Source: Mogibacterium sp.
Lineage (GTDB): Bacteria; Bacillota_A; Clostridia; Peptostreptococcales; Anaerovoracaceae
DNA: 6,807 nucleotides
Direction of reading: 5' to 3'
NCBI GenBank assembly: GCA_017469325.1
Contig: JAFUGO010000186.1
Coordinates: forward strand, 1-6,807
The position numbers and the translations under genes were made by a program. The stretch's first letter is position 1. Each line of letters begins with the position of its first letter. Under the pieces are notes generated by a model. It was not told the origin of the DNA. It did not search any database and saw only the letters and a program-made list of their open reading frames with translations. This document shows positions 1-5,960 of this stretch, piece by piece.

Positions 1-1
1 A

Positions 2-1306
2 GGCTGGGACGTCTCGATGAGCAAGGGGCAGCCGGGCGCCTTCAATACAGCGGATGACGGCATGAGGCACCTCATAAACCATATAAAGGGAATGGGGGAT
101 TCGGACCCGGATGCTTTGACGCGGGCAATGCTCAGATGGTATTCCGATAACCGCAGAGATGAGATCAGGACCATGCTGAAGGCTGCCGAGTATGACAATG
201 ACCCGGCTCCGATACCAAGGGCGACGGCAAAGGAGCTTTTCGGCCGCTCAGACGGCACGCTCACACTGAGCGCTTCATCCATAAGCGCATACATAGACTG
301 CCCGTTCAAATACTTCGTCGACAGAGGACTGAAGCCCGAAGAGGAGAGGACCTTCGCGAGCGATCCGCGCTCCGTGGGTGATATTTATCACGAGTGTCTT
401 ATGGCTGTCGCGAGGCAGATAATGGGGGACGAGGAGCTCAGAGAGAAGATGCGCGGGACCGGCGGTTCCGGCCCGGATACAGAGGAGCTCGAGCGTCTGG
501 TCAACGAAGCTCTTGATGAGCTCTCGCAGAATTACAGGGGAGGACTCTTCATATCCGCGGGAGGCGAGGAGTACCGCATGAGCCGCATACGCGAGATCTG
601 CGCGGCCGCCGCGGAAGCGATGGCATCACAGCTTGCGGCTGAAAGCGTGACCGATGCGGTCTTCGAAGAGGGCTTCGGAAGACAGAAAAGGTTTGAGCCA
701 ATAAAGCTTAACATCGGAGATGATGAGGTGTACGTCGAAGGCAAGATCGACCGCGCCGACATGATCGATACGGACGGGACCGGCAGGGTCAGGATAATCG
801 ACTACAAGACCGGATCCGACAAGCTCGACCTCTGGAAGATGCGCAATGGATATAAAATGCAGCTCATGATCTACATGATCTCCGCGGCCACGGGAGGCCC
901 GGAGCCGGCGGGCATGTTCTACTTCAATATCAAGGATCCGATCGAATCCGCAAATGACAAAACCGCCGATCAGATCGGAAGCCTTTCGGAGCGTGAAGCT
1001 GAAGACGAGTTCAAGCTCAAAGGCGTATATATAAATGAAGAAGGCGTGCTGGGCGCGATGCCCGAGAAGGTGCTGGCGTCGTCAAAGAACAGCATCAGCC
1101 GCGAAGAGTATGAAGAGACCCGGAACGATGTCCTTGCCAGGATAGAGGAGACCGCTTCGGGGATACTCGGAGGAAAGATAAGGATCAATCCGCTCAGAAA
1201 TGACGGAAGACTTGTATGCTCTTACTGCGAATACAGGTCGGTGTGCAGGCGCGACCGCGGGTACTGGAAAAACTCCGCGAGGATCATGCCAAAGAAGAAA
1301 AAATAG
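2..1306 (+). CDS. addB: AddB, ATP-dependent helicase/deoxyribonuclease subunit B (3' part, start outside window)
   Basis: This is the C-terminal part (434 codons visible) of AddB, which with AddA unwinds and resects double-strand DNA ends for RecA loading. The frame is open from base 2, so the Met at 17 is internal; full AddB is usually about 1,100-1,200 residues. Numbering from that Met, the RecB-family PD-(D/E)XK nuclease is clear: a conserved His in GDIYHE (H125), GKIDRAD with D245, IIDYKTG with D262 and K264, and a Q-x3-Y helix (Q282). Four cysteines match the AddB/Cas4-type 4Fe-4S site: C95 in the DCPFKYF motif, then C401, C404 and C410 spaced C-x2-C-x5-C near the C-terminus. The product ends in a basic tail (PKKKK). 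AddA commonly lies next to addB, but it does not follow here; it could be upstream or elsewhere. The identification is firm. Confidence 0.95.
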   Translation, partial: GWDVSMSKGQPGAFNTADDGMRHLINHIKGMGDSDPDALTRAMLRWYSDNRRDEIRTMLKAAEYDNDPAPIPRATAKELFGRSDGTLTLSASSISAYIDCPFKYFVDRGLKPEEERTFASDPRSVGDIYHECLMAVARQIMGDEELREKMRGTGGSGPDTEELERLVNEALDELSQNYRGGLFISAGGEEYRMSRIREICAAAAEAMASQLAAESVTDAVFEEGFGRQKRFEPIKLNIGDDEVYVEGKIDRADMIDTDGTGRVRIIDYKTGSDKLDLWKMRNGYKMQLMIYMISAATGGPEPAGMFYFNIKDPIESANDKTADQIGSLSEREAEDEFKLKGVYINEEGVLGAMPEKVLASSKNSISREEYEETRNDVLARIEETASGILGGKIRINPLRNDGRLVCSYCEYRSVCRRDRGYWKNSARIMPKKKK

Positions 1307-1318
1307 GGCGGACGCCTA

Positions 1319-1347
1319 TTGATAGAGCGCTTAAAAGCGAATACAAT
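1319..1347 (+). promoter_or_regulatory. Sigma-A-like promoter for the ATP-grasp/rlmH gene run
   Basis: TTGATA (1319-1324) and TACAAT (1342-1347) each match the -35 and -10 consensus at five of six bases, with the optimal 17-base spacer. Transcription would start near 1354, about 20 bases before the start codon of the ATP-grasp gene. The spacer contains the inverted repeat CGCTT-AA-AAGCG (1328-1339), which could be an operator or chance. The promoter lies just after the addB stop, so the following genes can be expressed independently of addB. This is read from the sequence only. Confidence 0.65.
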
Positions 1348-1375
1348 AACACTTGTTTGAAAAAAGGAGGGTACT

Positions 1376-2386
1376 ATGCCGGGAATAGGATACATAACAA
1401 GAGTTATCAGCGGAGTCAGATTCGATAAGATGAACAAGACTCTCGAAGTCGTAAAAGAGAAGAGCGGACAGAGCAAGGCCCGCACTTTCTTCGACATGCT
1501 CTGGTGCGCAGCCAGATACGGCGCGGGGTATTATGACTACACCATGTTCGGTTTTTATGACATGAACGGGAAGCAGCGTGATACATACCTTACCCGTATC
1601 CGCAACAAAAAAGTCTGCGATCTCATGAACGAAGAAGGCTACGGAGATCTTTTCGACGACAAGCTGCAGTTTAACCCTTTGTTTGAAAAATTCCTGCACC
1701 GCAAAGTGCTCGACGCGGGCAGCGCGACGGCAAAAGACATGGAAGAGTTCATGAAGGACCAGGAATTCTTCTTCGCCAAACCAAGCCGCGGCACATGCGG
1801 AGACGGCATCGAGAAGTGCAGAGTCGCGGATTTCGCCGATGCTGCGGAGGCTCTCCATTATGTAAGGAGCAAGGGGCTGATGGTGCTCGAGCACGCTCTG
1901 CCTCAGCATCCTGACATGGCCAGACTGCATCCGGAGTCGGTCAATACCATGCGTATCGTTACGGACCGCATAGGGGACGAGGTATATATAGCGTACATCG
2001 TAGTCAAGATCGGACGCGGAGACGGCTTCTGCGACAATTCGGGCCAGGGCGGAGTGATCTGCCGCGTGGATCCTGAGACCGGAAAGATCAATTCGGTCGC
2101 CACCGACGATTACTTCAACGTATTTGAGAAGCACCCGGATACGGGTATTACATTTATGGGTTACCAGCTGCCGATGGTCAAAGAGGCCATCGAGTTCGCG
2201 AAAGAGGCTGCCATGGTGGTCCCGCAGATCAGGCACGTGGGTTGGGACATAGCCATCACGCCTGATGGACCGGCTCTCATCGAGGGCAACGACTATCCGG
2301 GCACGGACCTCTGCCAGCTGGCGCCGCACTTCCCTGAAAAGCAGGGACTCTGGCCGTTCTACAAAGAGATACTTGATCTTAAATAG
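1376..2386 (+). CDS. ATP-grasp protein, sugar-transfer-associated type
   Basis: A 336-residue protein resembling the 'sugar-transfer associated ATP-grasp' family (ATPgrasp_ST), whose members often sit near polysaccharide or cell-surface genes; the substrate is unknown. ATP-grasp enzymes activate a carboxylate as an acyl-phosphate and join it to an amine or similar nucleophile. Visible landmarks are an ATP-binding Lys and glycine-rich loop in FFAKPSRGTCGDGI (K135), VLEHAL (E172) as the probable adenine-hinge strand, HPESVNTMRIVT (N190, R193), and a metal-binding end GWDIAITPDGPALIEGND (D291, E303, N305). The N-terminal 120 residues are mostly helical and basic, with no signal peptide, so the protein is probably cytoplasmic. 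AGGAGG at 1365-1370, five bases before the ATG, fixes the start. The CofE-like gene follows after 15 bases. The fold is confident; the specific reaction is not known. Confidence 0.82.
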   Translation: MPGIGYITRVISGVRFDKMNKTLEVVKEKSGQSKARTFFDMLWCAARYGAGYYDYTMFGFYDMNGKQRDTYLTRIRNKKVCDLMNEEGYGDLFDDKLQFNPLFEKFLHRKVLDAGSATAKDMEEFMKDQEFFFAKPSRGTCGDGIEKCRVADFADAAEALHYVRSKGLMVLEHALPQHPDMARLHPESVNTMRIVTDRIGDEVYIAYIVVKIGRGDGFCDNSGQGGVICRVDPETGKINSVATDDYFNVFEKHPDTGITFMGYQLPMVKEAIEFAKEAAMVVPQIRHVGWDIAITPDGPALIEGNDYPGTDLCQLAPHFPEKQGLWPFYKEILDLK

Positions 2387-2401
2387 AGGGAGTTTATATA
2401 A

Positions 2402-3109
2402 ATGAGCAACGAATTACACGCAAATAAGGGCAAGAATGAAGTAATAGAGGTAAACGGCAAAAAATACAGCCGCCTTCCTATAGTTACTCATCTTATTACC
2501 GATAAGGACGACATCTGTGACGTAGCGGAAAAATACGGCAGCCCTGTGCTTAAAGAAAAGGGCGACATCCTTTTCATTTCCGAAAAGGCCGTGGCCTGCA
2601 CGCAGAGAAGAGCGATCCCGCTTGAAGAGATCCAGCCGAGAAAGCTTGCGACTCTGCTCAGCAAATATGTGACGAAGACTCCGCACGGCATCGGACTCGG
2701 AATGCCTGAGACCATGGAGATGGCGCTCAGAGAAGCGGGTACTCCGCGCATCCTTGTCGCTGCCGCTGCTTCGGTCGTAGGCAAAAAGGTGTTCAGAAGG
2801 AAGGGCTGGTTCTACAATGTTGCCGGATACCGCGCACGTTCTATCGACGGGCCTACACCAAACACGATCCCGCCGTACAATCACTGCGTGGTGCTCGGAC
2901 CTCTCGATCCGGACAAAGTGGCGAGACAGATAAAGGACCGCATCGGATACGATACGATCATCGTGGATATCAATGACCTCGAGGGACAGATACTCGGCGC
3001 ATCGTCCAGGAAGATCGACAAGAAGGAATACGCACTGATCCTCAAGGACAACCCGCTGGGTCAGGACTGCGAGCAGACTCCTATGGGAGTTATCAGAAAA
3101 GTGAAATAG
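2402..3109 (+). CDS. CofE-like ligase (F420-0:L-glutamate ligase family)
   Basis: A 235-residue protein of the CofE/F420-0:gamma-glutamyl ligase family. True CofE adds glutamates to coenzyme F420 using GTP. Supporting motifs are GDILFISEKAVACTQRR (residues 54-70, the nucleotide/metal strand-loop of the family), IIVDINDLEGQILGAS (186-201, matching the CofE D-x-NDL-G segment), and NPLGQDCEQTP (217-227). The length is close to archaeal CofE (about 250). Most Clostridia do not make F420, so a homologue here probably glutamylates or amidates something else; folate polyglutamylation has been suggested for chlamydial relatives. It has its own site, GAGGGAG at 2386-2392, overlapping the last base of the upstream stop codon, so the two genes are surely cotranscribed. 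This adjacency with an ATP-grasp protein hints at shared chemistry. Family membership is fairly sure; substrate is inference. Confidence 0.78.
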   Translation: MSNELHANKGKNEVIEVNGKKYSRLPIVTHLITDKDDICDVAEKYGSPVLKEKGDILFISEKAVACTQRRAIPLEEIQPRKLATLLSKYVTKTPHGIGLGMPETMEMALREAGTPRILVAAAASVVGKKVFRRKGWFYNVAGYRARSIDGPTPNTIPPYNHCVVLGPLDPDKVARQIKDRIGYDTIIVDINDLEGQILGASSRKIDKKEYALILKDNPLGQDCEQTPMGVIRKVK

Positions 3110-3115
3110 CGCCCT

Positions 3116-3928
3116 ATGTCGATAGAAGTCGTATCGATAGGGAGCAGCAGCTCCGGGAATTCATATATAGTGATGGCGGGAGAGCGCACCATTCTGCTCG
3201 ATGTGGGCCTGCCCGCAAAGAAGATCACCGGAGCGCTGGAACATCTCGGAATAGATCCGGCCGATGTGGATGCCGTGCTCATAACTCACGAGCACACAGA
3301 CCATGTCAAGAGCGTCAGAGCCGTGAGCCGCAAATGCTGCAACGCGGTCTTTTACGCCAGCAGAGGGACTGTTGCGCATACCGCTAATTTCAGCTATGTG
3401 CCTGAAGAGCGCCTGAGCCTGGTTAGCTCAGGTGACAGGATATGCGACGGGGATATCACCATCGGGGTGTTCTCCCTCAGCCATGACGCCGCGGAGCCGG
3501 TCGGATTCACCATAGAATACGGAGACGAAAAGATGGCCGTGGTCACGGATACCGGCGTCATAACCGACGAGATCTTCGATGCGGTGTGCGATGCCGGCAT
3601 TCTTGTGTTTGAATCCAATCACGACGTGGACATGCTGATGTTCGGAGAGTATCCGTATCCTCTCAAGATGAGGATCAAAGGGGACTTCGGGCACCTTTCA
3701 AATGAATACGCCGGCAGCGTGCTGGCGCGCATCCTTGCCGGCAGAGGCGGCAAGGGCGGTGCGCCTCTTCGCATCATGCTGGCGCACCTCAGCTTTCACA
3801 ACAACATACCGCTGTTTGCGCGCCAGACTGTCGAAGATACTCTCGGAGCCGCGGGATTCAGAAGCGGTACGGATTACGTTCTGGACGTAGCGGCCAGAGA
3901 AGGCCTTACATTTATGCCAAATGCTTAA
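3116..3928 (+). CDS. walJ: WalJ/YycJ-like metallo-beta-lactamase-fold hydrolase
   Basis: A 270-residue metallo-beta-lactamase-fold protein of the YycJ/WalJ (VicX) family, a probable exonuclease/phosphodiesterase linked in Bacillus and streptococci to the WalRK locus and to coordinating cell division with DNA replication. The family-type N-terminus MSIEVVSIGSSSSGNSY is followed by the metal site HEHTDH (H58, H60, D62, H63), H123 in LSHD, D145 in TDTG, FESNHD (166-170), GHLSN (H193) and LAHLS (H224), so all metal ligands appear present. There is no signal peptide. The ATG lies only six bases after the previous stop, with no recognisable Shine-Dalgarno site, so translation probably depends on coupling to the CofE-like gene. 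The last eight bases overlap rlmH. In Bacillus the order is yycJ, htrA-type yycK, then rlmH (yydA); here the protease gene is absent. Identification is strong; the cellular substrate is unknown. Confidence 0.9.
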   Translation: MSIEVVSIGSSSSGNSYIVMAGERTILLDVGLPAKKITGALEHLGIDPADVDAVLITHEHTDHVKSVRAVSRKCCNAVFYASRGTVAHTANFSYVPEERLSLVSSGDRICDGDITIGVFSLSHDAAEPVGFTIEYGDEKMAVVTDTGVITDEIFDAVCDAGILVFESNHDVDMLMFGEYPYPLKMRIKGDFGHLSNEYAGSVLARILAGRGGKGGAPLRIMLAHLSFHNNIPLFARQTVEDTLGAAGFRSGTDYVLDVAAREGLTFMPNA

Positions 3929-4400
3929 CATCAGGATTATCTGCGTAGGAAAGTTCAAAGAGAAATACTGGGAAGCAGCTTCAGCGGAATACATGAAGAG
4001 GCTCGGAGCGTACTGCAACGTCTCGGTCACAGAGGTAAAAGAGGAGAAGCTCCCCGCTCATGCTTCGCGTGCTGATGAAGAGAAGGTCATAGAAAAGGAA
4101 GGCCGGGCGATACTCGAAAAGACCGGAGCCGGTGATTATGTGATAGCGCTCGATATAGGCGGCCGCGAACTCTCATCAGAGCAGCTTGCCTCGAAGATGG
4201 CGGAGATCAGCTTCACCAGTTCCACAATAGACTTTGTCATTGGCGGGAGCCTCGGACTGAGCGCTGAAGTAAAATCCAGGGCTGCGCTGAGGCTCAGCTT
4301 CGGAAAGATAACCCTGCCTCATCAGCTCGCCCGCATTGTGCTGCTTGAGCAGGTATACCGCGCGTTCAAGATCAACGCCGGTGAGACGTATCATAAATAG
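3921..4400 (+). CDS. rlmH: RlmH, 23S rRNA (pseudouridine-1915-N3)-methyltransferase
   Basis: A complete 159-residue RlmH, the SPOUT-class methyltransferase that uses S-adenosylmethionine to methylate N3 of pseudouridine 1915 in helix 69 of 23S rRNA on assembled 70S ribosomes. The length is the family standard. Landmarks are the N-terminal strand MLNIRIICVGK, LDIGGRELSSEQLA (77-90), the knot/SAM loop FVIGGSLGLSAEV (105-117), SFGKITLPHQLARI (126-139), LLEQVYRAFKI, and the C-terminal GETYHK, whose Tyr-His end is typical of the enzyme's active site. The start ATG overlaps the end of walJ by eight bases (ATGCTTAA), and no good ribosome site lies at normal spacing, so translational coupling is likely. 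It acts as a dimer in the cytoplasm. Identification is very firm. Confidence 0.97.
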   Translation: MLNIRIICVGKFKEKYWEAASAEYMKRLGAYCNVSVTEVKEEKLPAHASRADEEKVIEKEGRAILEKTGAGDYVIALDIGGRELSSEQLASKMAEISFTSSTIDFVIGGSLGLSAEVKSRAALRLSFGKITLPHQLARIVLLEQVYRAFKINAGETYHK

Positions 4401-4416
4401 AAAGGACATATAAAGA

Positions 4417-4572
4417 ATGGCTGATAAAAAGAAGCGTGAAAACAAAACCATGCAGGATTACCGCGACAGGCAGACACGCATCAACAAAGGTGCAAAAGTG
4501 ATGGCCCTCATACTCGTGGCGGCAATGGTGGTCTTTTATGTCATCTCTGCCGGGGCGTTTCTCTGGGATTAA
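4417..4572 (+). CDS. Small single-span membrane protein (51 aa), unknown function
   Basis: A short open frame encoding 51 residues, starting MADKKKRENK and ending FLWD. The first 27 residues are hydrophilic and strongly basic (about ten Lys/Arg). Residues 28-48 form one hydrophobic segment (VMALILVAAMVVFYVISAGA), long enough to cross the membrane. By the positive-inside rule the N-terminus should be cytoplasmic, leaving only a few residues outside. There is no lipobox and no likely signal-peptidase site, so it looks like a membrane-anchored small protein. AAAGGA at 4401-4406, ten bases before the ATG, is a fair ribosome site directly after the rlmH stop, and the gene ends before a terminator, so it is the last gene of the rlmH unit. 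No family is recognised; comparable small proteins of this shape are common in Firmicutes, without known function. Confidence 0.75.
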   Translation: MADKKKRENKTMQDYRDRQTRINKGAKVMALILVAAMVVFYVISAGAFLWD

Positions 4573-4589
4573 GGGATTTTAGCAACGGA

Positions 4590-4632
4590 TTTGATTACGG
4601 CGAATATTGTTTGATTACGGCGAATATTGTTT
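4590..4632 (+). repeat. Perfect 20-base tandem repeat (2.15 copies)
   Basis: The unit TTGATTACGGCGAATATTGT occurs twice without a mismatch (4591-4610 and 4611-4630), with period-20 identity over 4590-4632. It lies between the small membrane protein gene and the terminator, and ends in a run of seven T (4630-4636). Each unit holds the palindrome AATATT. It is probably a replication-slippage duplication; a binding function is possible but unsupported. Confidence 0.9.
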
Positions 4633-4642
4633 TTTTGCGGCG

Positions 4643-4664
4643 GCGCCCGGAAGGGCGCTCTTTT
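4643..4664 (+). terminator. Rho-independent terminator of the rlmH transcription unit
   Basis: GCGCCC (4643-4648) pairs fully with GGGCGC (4653-4658) around the GNRA-type loop GGAA, followed by TCTTTT (4659-4664). A G-T wobble can add one more pair (4642 with 4659). It lies about 70 bases after the last gene of the run and before a new promoter, as expected for the end of an operon. Confidence 0.88.
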
Positions 4665-4718
4665 AATGCCTTGTAAACACTGGGCCTAGAGAATGTCAAA
4701 AAATTACCAATGTTTTAT

Positions 4719-4747
4719 TTGAAGTACAAAGTACATGAAGTTATAAT
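4719..4747 (+). promoter_or_regulatory. Sigma-A-like promoter of the V-type ATPase operon
   Basis: TTGAAG (4719-4724; four of six consensus bases, with the key TTGA) and a perfect TATAAT (4742-4747) are 17 bases apart, in AT-rich sequence. Transcription would begin near 4754, giving a leader of about 90 bases before atpE. The spacer contains GTAC-AAA-GTAC (4724-4734), a small inverted repeat. Because it follows the terminator, atpE should be the first gene of its operon. Confidence 0.78.
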
Positions 4748-4770
4748 AAATAATGTATAGGAATATGTTC

Positions 4771-4788
4771 TGCGATCCTTCGATCGCA
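4771..4788 (+). other. Leader hairpin in the V-ATPase mRNA
   Basis: TGCGATC (4771-4777) pairs perfectly with GATCGCA (4782-4788) around a CTTC loop, inside the predicted atpE leader about 17 bases after the inferred transcript start. No T-run follows, so it is not an ordinary terminator. It may protect the 5' end of the message or bind a regulator. No riboswitch class is recognised. The rest of 4573-4847 holds no gene. Confidence 0.55.
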
Positions 4789-4836
4789 AGGTATAAGACT
4801 ATAGTAATCGGTGATGAAAGTGAAGTGCTTTATAAC

Positions 4837-4844
4837 AGGAGGTG
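4837..4844 (+). promoter_or_regulatory. Ribosome binding site that fixes the atpE start
   Basis: AGGAGGTG is a near-perfect match to the anti-Shine-Dalgarno end of 16S rRNA. Its AGGAGG core ends five bases before ATG 4848. The in-frame GTG at 4842 lies inside this site, so it is not the start. Confidence 0.9.
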
Positions 4845-4847
4845 CCT

Positions 4848-5411
4848 ATGGAATTACAGATTCAAGACCTTGTAACCTCTATCCGTAAGGAAGGGGTGGA
4901 GGCGGCAAACGCCGAGGCGGAATCTATTATTGCAGAAGCAAAGAAAAAAGCCGAGTCGATCGTTGCAGGCGCTAAAGCCGAGGCGCAGCAGTACAAGGAT
5001 TCTGCTGAGAAAGAGATCTCGATCCTCAGAGAAAGTGCCGCTGTCAGTGCTGAGCAGGCAAAGAGAGACGCTGTCCTGGCATTCAAGACTGAGATCCAGG
5101 GCGAGTTCGAAAAGATCCTTTCAGCTGACATAAGCAAAGAGCTCAAAGGAGAAGGACTCGGCAAACTGATCCGCGCGGCCGTTGCCGGCGAAAATGTTGC
5201 AGATTATGTCGCAGAAGTATCTGAAGTCAGCGACGCTCTCAAGGCAGAGCTGGCAAAAGAGATCAAAGACGGGCTTGAGATCAGGCCTACAAAAAACGTA
5301 CAGCAGGGATTCCGCCTTGCAGCAAAGGACGGAGCCGGCTATTTTGACTGTTCAGATGAAGGAATAATGGAGATGCTGATGCCATACTTCAGAAATCTGG
5401 ATTTCCAGTAG
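4848..5411 (+). CDS. atpE: V/A-type ATPase subunit E (peripheral stalk)
   Basis: A 187-residue subunit E of a V/A-type ATPase, not the F-type c subunit that shares the symbol atpE. Subunit E forms the peripheral stalk that holds the catalytic head still against the membrane motor. Residues 1-90 are a long Ala/Glu/Lys-rich helix (AEAESIIAEAKKKAESI and similar), as expected for the stalk coiled coil. The C-terminal half is the globular domain that contacts subunit B, with the typical GFRLAAKDGAGYFDCSDEG (154-172) and a final helix MLMPYFRNL. The ATG at 4848 is chosen over an in-frame GTG six bases earlier because the latter lies in the ribosome site. Its own promoter lies upstream, the DUF2764-like gene follows after 15 bases, and atpA after that. 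The usual partner G/H is not seen here and may be encoded elsewhere or be absent. Confidence 0.9.
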   Translation: MELQIQDLVTSIRKEGVEAANAEAESIIAEAKKKAESIVAGAKAEAQQYKDSAEKEISILRESAAVSAEQAKRDAVLAFKTEIQGEFEKILSADISKELKGEGLGKLIRAAVAGENVADYVAEVSEVSDALKAELAKEIKDGLEIRPTKNVQQGFRLAAKDGAGYFDCSDEGIMEMLMPYFRNLDFQ

Positions 5412-5426
5412 AGAAGGAGGCGCGGT

Positions 5427-5948
5427 ATGGCTTCATATTATTATCTGATAGCAAGCCTGCCTGAGCTCAGAGCAGACGGCGACATGCCTATCACGTACAG
5501 CGAGTTCCTGTCATGCTGCCAGTCAAATGTGAGTGAATCGGACTACGAGATCCTCGAGAACCTGTCCCTCTCTTCTGAAGAAGGACCTCTCATCTCTGAA
5601 TGGGCTAAGTTCTACGGGATGCTTACCAAAGAGCTTAATTACCAGAGAAGCATGAATCTTGGAAAAAGCTATTCATCGGCTTATGATAAAGACGGTCTGA
5701 TCGCTCAGGTAGTAGCCACTGCGCTGTCGGCAAAGAACCCGCTTGAAGCTGAAAGGGTCCTGCTCGAGTACGAATTTGAGAATCTTGATTCGCTCGTCGG
5801 ACTGCATATGTTTGATGACTATGTGCTGTTCGGATATGCGATCAAGCTCAAGCTTCTGGAGCGGCTCAGCTGCTTTGAGCATGACAAAGGCCAGGCCGAA
5901 TTCAAATCTCTTTTCGACGGGATACAGGAACGTGTATACAGTTTGTAA
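5427..5948 (+). CDS. DUF2764-like V-ATPase operon protein
   Basis: A 173-residue, largely helical, acidic protein with no signal peptide or membrane segment. It starts MASYYYLIASLPEL, and its C-terminal half contains NPLEAERVLLEYEFENLDSL (104-123) and a helix-rich segment with YAIKLKLLERL. These traits, and its place between subunits E and A, match the DUF2764 family, found in V-type ATPase operons of spirochaetes, Chlamydiae and Bacteroidetes. Its function is not established. Since these compact operons lack a normal subunit C (the socket joining the central stalk to the rotor ring), it may stand in for C or act in assembly; that is inference. AGGAGG at 5415-5420, six bases before the ATG, is a strong ribosome site. 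atpA begins 12 bases after its stop, so cotranscription is near certain. Confidence 0.75.
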   Translation: MASYYYLIASLPELRADGDMPITYSEFLSCCQSNVSESDYEILENLSLSSEEGPLISEWAKFYGMLTKELNYQRSMNLGKSYSSAYDKDGLIAQVVATALSAKNPLEAERVLLEYEFENLDSLVGLHMFDDYVLFGYAIKLKLLERLSCFEHDKGQAEFKSLFDGIQERVYSL

Positions 5949-5960
5949 CAGGAGAATTTT

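Noticed and set aside
17..19. ATG at 17 as the start of a separate 429-residue nuclease
   Set aside because: The frame is open to the window edge, there is no ribosome site before it, and AddB normally continues far upstream.
1302..1320. AATAGG/CCTATT inverted repeat after addB as a terminator
   Set aside because: The stem is only six mostly AT pairs and no T-run follows it.
1331..2329. Long minus-strand frame (332 codons) opposite the ATP-grasp gene
   Set aside because: The + strand frame has clear ATP-grasp motifs and a strong ribosome site. The antisense product shows no family motifs, and its length follows from codon bias of the true gene.
2414..2884. Minus-strand frame of 156 codons inside the CofE-like gene
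   Set aside because: The + strand frame carries the CofE motifs; the antisense one has none and lies fully inside it.
4590..4632. Tandem repeat as a CRISPR array
   Set aside because: The copies are directly adjacent with no spacers, only two are present, and there are no cas genes.
4603..4636. AATATT copies in the tandem repeat plus seven T as a second terminator
   Set aside because: The only stem is six A-T pairs around a 14-base loop, too weak; the GC hairpin downstream explains termination.
4842..4844. GTG as start of atpE
   Set aside because: It lies inside the Shine-Dalgarno sequence; ATG 4848 has correct spacing.
4814..4888. A 24-codon leader frame overlapping the atpE start
   Set aside because: There is no ribosome site before its ATG and no attenuator-like codon run; it is probably chance.
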